A stretch of 8,372 nt of DNA from Pseudomonadota bacterium (GCA_023388965.1 JAEWFF010000078.1:1-8372), one strand, 5' to 3'. Shown: positions 1 to 5,572, counted from the stretch's first letter. Numbers and translations are program-made. The notes: a model not told the origin generated them from the sequence alone.

Positions 1-127
1 ACAATGTGAACCGCCCGCACACGAGCCTCGACGGGCTCACCCCGAACGAATTTGCAAACCGGTCCAGAGCGGACCACAACGTGAACAGGGCTAACTTATA
101 AGTGCGGACAAAACGGGGAGCAGGTCA
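1..127 (+). mobile_element. Right end of an IS3-family insertion sequence
   Basis: This is the 3' end of an IS3-family element whose body lies to the left of the window. It holds the end of the transposase reading frame. After that frame's stop, bases 102-127 read as a right terminal inverted repeat finishing in ...GGTCA; the reverse complement begins TGACCTGCTCCCCG, the TG...CA terminus typical of the family. The boundary at 127 is supported independently: protein-coding similarity to a different gene starts at the very next bases. The left end, the target duplication and the subgroup cannot be seen from here. Confidence 0.8.
3..101 (+). CDS. IS3-family transposase (OrfB), C-terminal end only
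   Basis: Only the last 32 residues and the stop are present; the gene enters from the left edge. The reading begins NVNRPHTSLDGLTPNEFA, which is the signature close of the IS3-family DDE integrase domain: the last catalytic Glu lies further upstream, and 'RPHTSLDGLTPNEF' follows it. The product would be the catalytic half of the OrfA-OrfB transposase, which cuts and joins the IS ends. The stop codon sits immediately before the terminal inverted repeat, the usual layout. Whether the full transposase is intact cannot be judged. Confidence 0.85.
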   Translation, partial: NVNRPHTSLDGLTPNEFANRSRADHNVNRANL

Positions 128-744
128 GACGCAGCGCAAGATTGACCTGCACGTACGGAGGGATCACCTGATCGCACGTCGGGACGCATTGTCAAAAAAT
201 GCGCCCGCCGCGCGCGCCAACCTTGTCATGGGAATAGGAGGAACCACGGCGCATCAGTACGGGCGGATCGTACAGGAAGTTCTGGAGGAATGGAGGTTTC
301 CAGGGGATCCGCAGGTCGCATTCGATCTCGATCTGCATGACATAAGGGTGAACGGCAAGGAGCGCGCGGCCAATGGCAAAGGTGTCCGTGCCATCCTGCA
401 TGCCGCAATGCGCATTGCGCATTGCTCTCATGATTCATTGCAAGCGCAACGGGCTGCCGCATCCCGGTGTGCTCGTCCTAGATACACCGCTGCTTGCCTA
501 TCGTGGTCCGGTGACGTTCGAACGGCACGGGGAACTTGCCGACGATGAGCGTGCGCTAAAGGAAACGGAGTTGAACCGCGGCTTCTATTCCCACGTCGGC
601 GGACTTGATGGCTTCCAGGTGATCGTCCTTGAGAACGAGACTCCGCCTGATGAGGCGTTCAGGCACGGGACTGTCCAGGTCTTCACACGAAAACCCGGGC
701 CGGACAGGTACGGTTTCTTCCCAGTCCTCGCCGGTGGATCTTAG
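128..744 (+). pseudogene. C-terminal remnant of an SMC/ABC-like ATPase, 5' truncated at the IS and frameshifted
   Basis: Two frames join into one protein tail. The first (from about 129) carries ...ARRDAL...VLEEWRFPGDPQ...DLHDIRVNGKER and then NGKGVRAILHAAMRIA. The second continues LMIHCKRNGLPHPGVLVLDTPL, then RHGTVQVF and finally a GPDRYGFFPV end. GKGVRA resembles a degenerate ABC-signature region. The hydrophobic run VLVLD followed by TPL resembles a Walker B aspartate as in SMC-like ATPases, and QVIVLENE is a following core strand. The N-terminal Walker A and most of the coiled coil are missing, lost at the IS junction. The frameshift is a 7-bp tandem duplication (411-417 and 418-424); removing one copy gives an unbroken reading. 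I recognise the C-terminal pattern from large coiled-coil ATPases of conflict/defence type, but the exact family is uncertain. Non-functional as it stands. Confidence 0.7.
411..424 (+). repeat. 7-bp tandem duplication causing the frameshift
   Basis: The heptamer CGCATTG occurs twice back to back. With both copies, the reading leaves the ATPase frame after ...HAAMRIA. With one copy, the codons run AMRIALMIHCKRNG, smoothly joining the two conserved blocks. It looks like a slippage or duplication event after the gene lost function, or the inactivating event itself. Confidence 0.8.
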
Positions 745-868
745 TCTTGCACATCGATATGCCAGTCCTTGCTGCCGGAACTACAGCGCGGAAAAATGCG
801 TCGCCGATCCCAGAGTCTGCCTTCCGTGACTTAATATCTCCGGGAGTCAGGCAATCTTGATATGCAGA

Positions 869-884
869 GTCAGAATATTCTGAC
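869..884. promoter_or_regulatory. Perfect 16-bp palindrome, possible operator
   Basis: GTCAGAAT is followed directly by its reverse complement ATTCTGAC, giving a perfect gap-free dyad typical of a dimeric regulator site. The flanks TGCAGA and CGCAGA also share GCAGA as a direct repeat. No gene with a good start lies just downstream, so the regulated promoter, if any, is unknown. It could be a relic of a lost gene. Confidence 0.3.
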
Positions 885-1058
885 CGCAGATTTGACTAAG
901 TCATTGATCCCGCTTGCATCATCTTCGAGAGAAGAGTCAGGCTTTATCTTGCGGTTTCACCGGCGGCAAGAAGTGCGTCCTGGCCTGACGTTATCCATAA
1001 CCAATTCGCCAGACGGCGTTTTTCGCGCGGAGGCTCGATTGCGGTGAAGCGCGCGAAC

Positions 1059-1090
1059 GAAAATGGCCCGGAACACGAAGTTCCGGGCCA
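1059..1090 (-). terminator. Rho-independent-like terminator on the minus strand
   Basis: Bases 1064-1074 (TGGCCCGGAAC) pair perfectly with 1080-1090, giving an 11-bp GC-rich stem and a 5-nt loop. Read on the minus strand, the stem is followed by TTTTCG, a short U-tract; the plus-strand side has none. It would stop leftward transcription, yet I see no leftward gene to its right before the GntR gene. It may end a small RNA or belong to a gene that has been lost. Confidence 0.45.
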
Positions 1091-1173
1091 GTCCTGTGTG
1101 TCGGGACGCTTCCGGAGAGGGAGTTCCGGGGCGCCTCGCGGGGGAAAACCGGCTCGGGAAGCCCTTGCCGGCG

Positions 1174-1214
1174 ATTATGGCGGGTAGGGGCCTTGGAATC
1201 CGGCCCGCCATAAT
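1174..1214. repeat. 11-bp inverted repeat with 19-nt loop
   Basis: ATTATGGCGGG (1174-1184) is the exact reverse complement of CCCGCCATAAT (1204-1214). There is no U-tract on either side, so it is unlikely to be a simple terminator. On the minus strand it lies upstream of the hairpin at 1064-1090, so both could fold in one leftward transcript. Confidence 0.5.
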
Positions 1215-1424
1215 TCCTGTCGGCCGACACGCCGGTCGCGGCGTTCAGCCTGAAAATGGAGCGGCCCGGCCGCTACGATTCCGTCATATAACTCCGGGAC
1301 AGGTTCATATCTTTTATTGATATATCCCTGACATGTTAGATGAGAGGCTATACCGCCAGCATCGGGGCGGCAAGGCTTGCCGAAGGACGGATCGCAAAAT
1401 TTGCTCCAGACCCGGGGGAAAAGA

Positions 1425-2093
1425 ATGCCGACATCGCGTAAGCCGGAGGCTAGGAAATCGCAGGCCCACAGCGCTTATGAGGAGATCGAGGCCATGATCG
1501 TGCGCCTCGAATTGCCTCCGGGAAGCCGCATCTCGGAAAACGCGCTCAGCCATAAACTCGGCATCGGCCGCACGCCGGTGCGCGAAGCGCTGCAGCGGCT
1601 GGCCCATGGGCGGCTGGTCCATATCGTGCCGCGCGCGGGCGCGATCGTCTCCGAAATCGATCTGCCGTCGCAGTTCAAGCTGATCGAGGTGCGGCGCGGG
1701 CTGGAGCGCATTCTCGCGCGGCGCGCGGCGCGGCTGGCCTCGCCCGATATCCGGAAGGAATTTCTCGATCTCGCGCGCCGGTTCGAACTGGTGGCCGAGC
1801 GCGACGACGGCGAAATGTTCGTCGAGGTCGATCGGGAGTTCAATACGCTCGTCTACTCGACCGCGCACAACGAATTCGCCTCGGACGCCATGGTGCCGCT
1901 GCAATCGCAGACCCGGCGCTTCTGGTATCTGTATTTCCGCCGCTTCGGCGATCTGGCGCGCGTGTGCATACTTCACGCCGAGATCGCACGCGCCATTGCG
2001 GCGCAGGACGAGGAGGAGGCCAGCGCCGCCTCCGACCGGCTGGTCGATTATGTCGAGGAATACAGCTACCGCACCATGCGCGCCCTGATGTGA
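1425..2093 (+). CDS. GntR-family transcriptional regulator, FadR/FCD subfamily
   Basis: A 222-residue cytoplasmic DNA-binding regulator. The winged helix-turn-helix spans about residues 15-80, with the hallmark LPPGSRISENALSHKLGIGR and TPVREALQRL of GntR proteins. The all-helical FCD ligand-binding domain follows (about 85-218). FCD domains usually bind a metal through Asp and three His. Here Asp136 and His184 (HAEIARAI) are in place, but the D-x3-H His is Asn140 and no His is seen in the last helix, so metal binding may be lost or altered. The start at 1425 is chosen because GGGGGAA lies just upstream; an in-frame ATG at 1377 has no such site. The stop is 8 bp before a TauE/SafE transporter, which it probably regulates in response to a small organic acid. 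The ligand cannot be told. Confidence 0.9.
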   Translation: MPTSRKPEARKSQAHSAYEEIEAMIVRLELPPGSRISENALSHKLGIGRTPVREALQRLAHGRLVHIVPRAGAIVSEIDLPSQFKLIEVRRGLERILARRAARLASPDIRKEFLDLARRFELVAERDDGEMFVEVDREFNTLVYSTAHNEFASDAMVPLQSQTRRFWYLYFRRFGDLARVCILHAEIARAIAAQDEEEASAASDRLVDYVEEYSYRTMRALM

Positions 2094-2101
2094 TTTCCGG
2101 C

Positions 2102-2851
2102 ATGGAGCTTTCCGTCGACATCATTGTGCTGCTGACGGCGGTCGCCTTCGTGGCCGGTTTCGTGGATGCGATTGCCGGTGGCGGCGGACTTCTGACCGTG
2201 CCGGCCATGCTGATCGCGGGCATGGACCCGGTCTCGACGCTCGCCACCAACAAATTACAGGCGACGTTCGGTGTCGGTGCGGCGTCCCTCAATTATGCCC
2301 GCCACGGCGCGGCCGACTGGCGTTCCGTGCGTCTCATGATGGCGGTGTCCGGGATCGCGGCCGCGTTCGGGGCGCTGTTCGTCGCGAGCGTCCCCATCGC
2401 CTTCGTGAAGGCGGCGCTGCCCTTCATTCTTCTTGCCGTTGCGCTCTATTTCCTGCTCGCGCCGCGTCCCGGCGCCGTGGACACGAAACCGAGGCTCTCG
2501 CAGCCTGTCTTTACGTCGACATTCGTTCCCGCGATTGCGTTTTACGACGGCGCCATCGGGCCGGGCACCGGTTCGTTCTTCACCCTGTCTTTCCTCGCGC
2601 TGCGCGGCCAGACGCTCCTGCGCGCGACCGCCAATGCGAAGCTGCTCAACTTCATGAGCAATCTCGGCGCGCTCGCGGTTTTCTTTTTCGCCGGCAAGCT
2701 GGTCTGGCTGGTCGGCCTGACGATGGCCGTGGGCAGCATAGTGGGTGCGCAGCTCGGCTCGCGGCTGGCGATCTCCAAGGGCGCTGCCGTCATCCGCCCG
2801 CTGATCGTGGTCGCCTGCAGCGCCATGGCGGCGAAGCTGCTGCTGGGGTGA
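2102..2851 (+). CDS. TSUP (TauE/SafE/YfcA) family membrane transporter
   Basis: A 249-residue inner-membrane protein of the sulfite/organosulfur exporter family (Pfam TauE/SafE). About seven to eight hydrophobic segments are visible. The two family repeats show as GFVDAIAGGGGLLTVPAML (residues 19-37) in the first half and the GPGTGSFFTL motif (153-162) in the second. The conserved ATNKLQATFG (48-57) and ATANAKLLNFMSN (175-187) blocks are present, and the length matches the YfcA-like members. The family moves sulfite, sulfoacetate, taurine-related or other anions, probably outward; the substrate here is unknown. It is co-transcribed with the GntR gene 8 bp upstream. An in-frame GTG at 2090 overlapping the upstream stop is an alternative start; neither has a strong Shine-Dalgarno, which fits translational coupling. 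Confidence 0.9.
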   Translation: MELSVDIIVLLTAVAFVAGFVDAIAGGGGLLTVPAMLIAGMDPVSTLATNKLQATFGVGAASLNYARHGAADWRSVRLMMAVSGIAAAFGALFVASVPIAFVKAALPFILLAVALYFLLAPRPGAVDTKPRLSQPVFTSTFVPAIAFYDGAIGPGTGSFFTLSFLALRGQTLLRATANAKLLNFMSNLGALAVFFFAGKLVWLVGLTMAVGSIVGAQLGSRLAISKGAAVIRPLIVVACSAMAAKLLLG

Positions 2852-2896
2852 GGGGCGGGGGGCCTTTGTCCTTATCTTGAGCCTTTCGGTGCGGGG

Positions 2897-3012
2897 CGCA
2901 TGTCCCGGGGGCGCGAAGCGGAGCCCGGGACCCATATTCCGTGACGGCACGGCTCAATCACGAATGCCGCGGAGCATGGGTCCCGGACAGCGGCTTCGCC
3001 GCTTCCGGGACA
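2897..3012. repeat. Dispersed palindromic repeat, copy A (two-hairpin form)
   Basis: This 116-bp element lies in the convergent gap between the transporter gene and trmFO. The left hairpin has TCCCGGG (2903-2909) pairing with CCCGGGA (2924-2930). The right hairpin has GTCCCGGA (2980-2987) pairing with TCCGGGAC (3004-3011), extended by AGCGGC/GCCGCT (2989-2994 with 2998-3003) around a TTC loop. The two arms are themselves inverted relative to each other around a core containing GTGACGGCACGGCT. A second copy is at 7546-7641. The build resembles REP/BIME-type elements. Confidence 0.8.
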
Positions 3013-3036
3013 CAAGAGCACCGAACCCGCTGCCGC

Positions 3037-3079
3037 CGTGCTTCGACACGCGTGCTGCGTGCGCTCCTCAGGATGAAGG
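3037..3079. repeat. Second palindromic repeat type overlapping the trmFO 3' end
   Basis: The ends are CTTCGA (3041-3046) and CTCAGGATGAAGG (3067-3079), with CTTC/GAAG as outer arms and CACGC (3047-3051) pairing with GCGTG (3057-3061) inside. The pattern 'CTTCGA...GC-rich hairpin...CTCCTCAGGATGA' is one I know as a common intergenic repeat of alphaproteobacteria. Only one copy is in this window, so the call rests on recognition. Its right end encodes the last three residues and the stop of trmFO. Confidence 0.5.
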
Positions 3080-4501
3080 CTGAAGCCGCGGCTGTGTAGA
3101 TGGCTGCATTGCCTCGTCGATCCACGCCTCGATATCCGCCTTCGCCCGTGCGGTAATGGCGTTCTTTTTCAGCACGGCCTTCTGCGCGCCGCGCAGGCGG
3201 GGCGAGCCCGGCTCGCGCTTCGGCTTCTCGACCGGCGGAAACAGGCCGAAATTGACGTTCATCGGCTGGAAGCTGCGCTTCGTGTTGGCATCGCCCTCGA
3301 CCGCGATATGGCCGCCGGTGATATGGCCGATCAGCGCGCCGAACGCGGTCGTTGCGGGCGGTATGGACATGCCGCGCCCCAGAAGCTCCGCCGCCGCGAA
3401 CCGGCCGGCGATCAGGCCCATCGCGGCGCTTTCGACATAGCCCTCGCAGCCGGTGATCTGGCCGGCGAAACGCAGGCGCGGATCGGCCTTCAGCCGCAAA
3501 GTCGCATCAAGCAGGCGCGGCGAGTCCAGAAACGTATTGCGATGCAGGCCGCCGAGCCGCGCGAATTCGGCCTTTTCCAGCCCGGGGATTTTGCGGAACA
3601 CCTCGGCCTGTGCGCCGTGGCGAAGCTTGGTCTGGAAGCCGACCATGTTGAAAAGCGTGCCGAGCGCGTTGTCCTGACGAAGCTGCACCACGGCGTAGGG
3701 CTTCTCGTCCGGCCTGTGCCTGTTCGTCAGACCGATCGGCTTCATCGGCCCGTGGCGCAGGGTTTCCGGTCCGCGCTCCGCCATCACTTCGATCGGTAGG
3801 CAGCCGTCGAAATAGGGCGTGTTCGCTTCCCAGTCCTTGAAATCGATCGTCTCGCCCGCGATCAGAGTCTGTACGAAATCCTCATACTGCTCCCGGTTCA
3901 TCGGGCAGTTGATATAGTCCGCACCGGTGCCGCCCGGTCCCACCTTGTCGTAGCGCGACTGGAACCAGCACACATCCATGTCAATACTGTCGAAATGCAC
4001 GATGGGCGCGATGGCATCGAAAAAGGCGAGGGCGTCGCGGCCCGTCAGATCGCGGATTGCTTCCGCCAGAGCGGGCGAGGTCAGCGGCCCGGTCGCGATA
4101 ATGACATTGTCCCATTCCTTGGGCGGCAGGCCGGAAATCTCGCCGCGTTCCACCATGACCAGCGGATGATCGTGCAGCGCCTTCGTTACCGCCGCGGAAA
4201 AACCGTCGCGGTCGACCGCGAGCGCGCCGCCGGCCGGCACCTGATGGGCGTCGCCGCAGCGCATGACAAGCGAATCGAGCCGCCGCATCTCCCAATGCAG
4301 CAGGCCGACCGCATTGGCCTCGCTGTCGTCGCTGCGGAACGAATTGGAGCAGACGAGTTCCGCGAGCCCGTCCGTCTTGTGGGCGTCGGTGCCGCGCACC
4401 GGGCGCATCTCGTGAAGGATGACGGGCACGCCCGCCTGCGCGATCTGCCAGGCGGCTTCGGAACCGGCGAGGCCGCCGCCGACGATATGGACTGGTTTCA
4501 T
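3068..4501 (-). CDS. trmFO: TrmFO, methylenetetrahydrofolate-tRNA (uracil-54 C5)-methyltransferase
   Basis: A 477-residue cytoplasmic flavoenzyme (formerly Gid). It methylates U54 in the T-loop of tRNA to ribothymidine, using methylene-tetrahydrofolate as carbon donor and FADH2 as reductant. The N-terminal FAD-binding motif HIVGGGLAGSEAAWQ (5-19) is intact. Next come the family blocks LVCSNSFRSDD (Cys51), a YINCPM segment (Cys199), VGFQTKLRHGAQ and the C-terminal GQITGCEGYVESAAMGLIAG. The two cysteines are in blocks where the family carries its redox-active pair. Length is slightly above the usual 440-475. The last residues are encoded by a palindromic repeat, so the natural C-terminus has probably been replaced. 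It stands alone on the minus strand, convergent with the transporter and divergent from the secreted-protein gene. Confidence 0.97.
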   Translation of the reverse strand: MKPVHIVGGGLAGSEAAWQIAQAGVPVILHEMRPVRGTDAHKTDGLAELVCSNSFRSDDSEANAVGLLHWEMRRLDSLVMRCGDAHQVPAGGALAVDRDGFSAAVTKALHDHPLVMVERGEISGLPPKEWDNVIIATGPLTSPALAEAIRDLTGRDALAFFDAIAPIVHFDSIDMDVCWFQSRYDKVGPGGTGADYINCPMNREQYEDFVQTLIAGETIDFKDWEANTPYFDGCLPIEVMAERGPETLRHGPMKPIGLTNRHRPDEKPYAVVQLRQDNALGTLFNMVGFQTKLRHGAQAEVFRKIPGLEKAEFARLGGLHRNTFLDSPRLLDATLRLKADPRLRFAGQITGCEGYVESAAMGLIAGRFAAAELLGRGMSIPPATTAFGALIGHITGGHIAVEGDANTKRSFQPMNVNFGLFPPVEKPKREPGSPRLRGAQKAVLKKNAITARAKADIEAWIDEAMQPSTQPRLQPSS

Positions 4502-4616
4502 GGCCGGAACCTATGGGAGGGGCGGGTGCGCAGGCAAGAGCGGCCGATGAGCCCGATTGAGGGCAGGGAGGGGCCATGCTAGGCGGTGCCCGGAAGTCAT
4601 TTCCTGAGGATGTACT

Positions 4617-5009
4617 ATGAGGCTGGGTGCAGGTGTCATTGCTTTGTCAATTCTTGTAGCGACAACGGCCTCGGCCGGAACGCTGGCTCACACGAGCTAT
4701 TCCGTAACCTCCAGTGACAGGGCGGCAATCGTGCAGGCCATGACGAAGCTGCTGAAGGTCAAGGGCATCGAGGTGCAGGGCTTGAAGGGAAGCGAATCCC
4801 TCTCGACGGGCGCGATCGCGGTGTGCGGATATGTGACCGGGCTCACCGCTTCCGGCGTGCGCACCAAGCCCGCCATTTTCGGCGGCCAGTTTTCGACCGT
4901 GCAGCGTTCGTTGTTCCATCCCTTCGGCGATGGCGGCGGCAAGGGCGCCAGCGCCGACCGCATCAAGGTCGTGAAGACCATTTGCGACGCCAACGGCATC
5001 GGCATGTGA
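4617..5009 (+). CDS. Small secreted or periplasmic protein of unknown function
   Basis: 130 residues. The N-terminus is a typical Sec signal: MRLG, a hydrophobic core GVIALSILVATT, then ASA with likely cleavage after residue 20. The mature protein of about 110 residues has two cysteines (Cys70 in AVCGYV, Cys123 in TICDAN) that could form a periplasmic disulfide, and a Gly-rich stretch FGDGGGKGAS (103-112). I do not recognise the family. The start is supported by CTGAGGA six bases upstream. It lies 21 bp before dgkA and probably shares its transcript; its promoter must be in the 115-bp gap shared with divergent trmFO. The coding composition matches its neighbours, so it looks like a real, resident gene. 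Confidence 0.8.
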   Translation: MRLGAGVIALSILVATTASAGTLAHTSYSVTSSDRAAIVQAMTKLLKVKGIEVQGLKGSESLSTGAIAVCGYVTGLTASGVRTKPAIFGGQFSTVQRSLFHPFGDGGGKGASADRIKVVKTICDANGIGM

Positions 5010-5030
5010 TGGTTGGCTGTGATTGAGGGG

Positions 5031-5393
5031 ATGAACCAGAAGGGCCTGAAGCGGCTCTGGCTCGCGTTTCTGAACTCTGTTCGCGGGTTCGATTTCGCCA
5101 TCCGCCGGGAAGCCGCGGTGCGGCAGGAGATCGTGGTTCTGATCTTCGGCGGTGTTGCGGCCATCTGGCTGGCGCCGGCGCCCGGCTGGATGGTGGCGAT
5201 GATCGGCGTTCTGCTGCTTCTGCCCGCCGTGGAACTCCTCAACACGGCGGTCGAGAAGTTGTCCGATCACGTGATGCCGGAATATCACGAAGAGATCAAA
5301 GTGGTGAAGGATCTCGGCTCGGCGGCGGTGTTCTGCATCCTGCTGATGGTTGCTTTGGTCTGGGGCGCGGCCCTGTTCGTGCGCTTTGCCTGA
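5031..5393 (+). CDS. dgkA: Diacylglycerol kinase (DgkA type)
   Basis: A 120-residue integral inner-membrane enzyme that phosphorylates diacylglycerol to phosphatidic acid with ATP, recycling lipid from membrane-derived oligosaccharide or lipid turnover. The N-terminal amphipathic part ends in REAAVRQE, matching the conserved Glu region of the E. coli enzyme. Three membrane helices follow. The active-site motif is PAVELLNTAVEKLSDHV, with its Glu/Asn/Glu residues, and the KDLGSAAVF block precedes the last helix. The length is close to E. coli DgkA (about 122). Start choice: ATG 5031 aligns with the usual N-terminus, but the GAGGGG in front is very close. TTG 5013 or GTG 5019 would add six or four residues. 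The gene is 21 bp downstream of the secreted-protein gene. Confidence 0.93.
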   Translation: MNQKGLKRLWLAFLNSVRGFDFAIRREAAVRQEIVVLIFGGVAAIWLAPAPGWMVAMIGVLLLLPAVELLNTAVEKLSDHVMPEYHEEIKVVKDLGSAAVFCILLMVALVWGAALFVRFA

Positions 5394-5418
5394 AAACAGA
5401 GCCCGCCTTGCGGCGGGC
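5394..5418 (-). terminator. Hairpin 1 of a tandem pair, U-tract on the minus strand
   Basis: GCCCGCC (5401-5407) pairs with GGCGGGC (5412-5418) around TTGC. On the minus strand it is followed by TCTGTTTTC, a usable U-rich tail. On the plus strand there is no U-tract, so it is a poor terminator for dgkA although it starts 8 nt after the dgkA stop. Confidence 0.4.
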
Positions 5419-5423
5419 GGCTC

Positions 5424-5453
5424 AAACAGAAGAGCCCGCCTCGCGGCGGGCTC
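5424..5453 (-). terminator. Hairpin 2 of a tandem pair, terminator for the mini-protein gene
   Basis: GAGCCCGCC (5432-5440) pairs perfectly with GGCGGGCTC (5445-5453) around TCGC. On the minus strand TTCTGTTT follows. It lies 29 bp past the stop of the 29-residue minus-strand gene and so probably ends that transcript. Its sequence nearly repeats hairpin 1, 33 bp away. Confidence 0.45.
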
Positions 5454-5482
5454 GGGGGTCTCGAATCCCGGTTTTCTGTCGT

Positions 5483-5572
5483 TCAGGCGACGTAGCCGAT
5501 GAAGGCGGCGCCGCCGCCGATCAGCACGCAGGCCACGAAGGCGAAGAGGGCGAATTCGTCGGAGGTACTCAT
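5483..5572 (-). CDS. 29-residue single-pass membrane mini-protein
   Basis: A very short gene. It begins MSTSDEFALF; almost all the rest is one hydrophobic helix (about residues 7-28: ALFAFVACVLIGGG, then AAFIGYVA), predicted to be inserted in the inner membrane, with a single Cys and a triple Gly in the helix. Support for it being real: CAGGG lies seven bases before the ATG on the minus strand, a hairpin terminator follows its stop, and the amino acid composition fits a membrane helix. Its frame is open further upstream to 5722, but that extension is non-hydrophobic and runs into the flavoprotein gene, so I prefer the short form. The family is not recognised. Such peptides often stabilise larger membrane complexes, but no partner is indicated here. 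Confidence 0.55.
   Translation of the reverse strand: MSTSDEFALFAFVACVLIGGGAAFIGYVA

Larger units (their letters stand above)
745..1424. other. 680-bp region without a convincing gene
   Basis: Reading frames here lack ribosome binding sites, family motifs or plausible composition. What it does hold: a perfect 16-bp palindrome (869-884); the heptamer GAGTCAG three times (844-850, 867-873, 934-940); a strong hairpin with a minus-strand U-tract (1059-1090); an 11-bp inverted repeat with a 19-nt loop (1174-1184 with 1204-1214); a 12-bp palindrome (1218-1229); a small AGCGGC/GCCGCT hairpin (1260-1274); and an AT-rich stretch (1304-1342) that probably includes the promoter of the GntR gene, with ATATC/GATAT arms at 1307-1311 and 1319-1323. 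I could not place a well-spaced -35/-10 pair with confidence. Confidence 0.5.

Noticed and set aside
102..548. 148-residue open frame starting in the IS terminus
   Set aside because: Its first codons are the IS inverted repeat and its last 40 residues lie past the frameshift; only the middle is genuine ATPase sequence, covered by the pseudogene entry.
862..1047. 61-residue frame beginning near the 16-bp palindrome
   Set aside because: No ribosome binding site, no recognisable motif, and the start overlaps the palindrome; likely chance.
957..1230. Minus-strand frames of 79-84 residues across the hairpin at 1064-1090
   Set aside because: Arg/Pro-rich composition typical of GC-rich shadow frames, and they run through a terminator-like hairpin.
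1314..1976. 220-residue minus-strand frame opposite the GntR gene
   Set aside because: Shadow of a clear GntR/FCD gene on the plus strand; no family features of its own.
2877..3083. Plus-strand frame of 68 residues after the transporter
   Set aside because: Made almost entirely of the two palindromic repeats.
3981..4582. Long frames on both strands overlapping the trmFO 5' half
   Set aside because: Arg/Ala/Gly-rich out-of-frame shadows of trmFO.
4557..4585. TTGAGG with a weak downstream -10 as promoter of the secreted-protein gene
   Set aside because: The -10 match is poor; a promoter must exist in this gap but I cannot place it.
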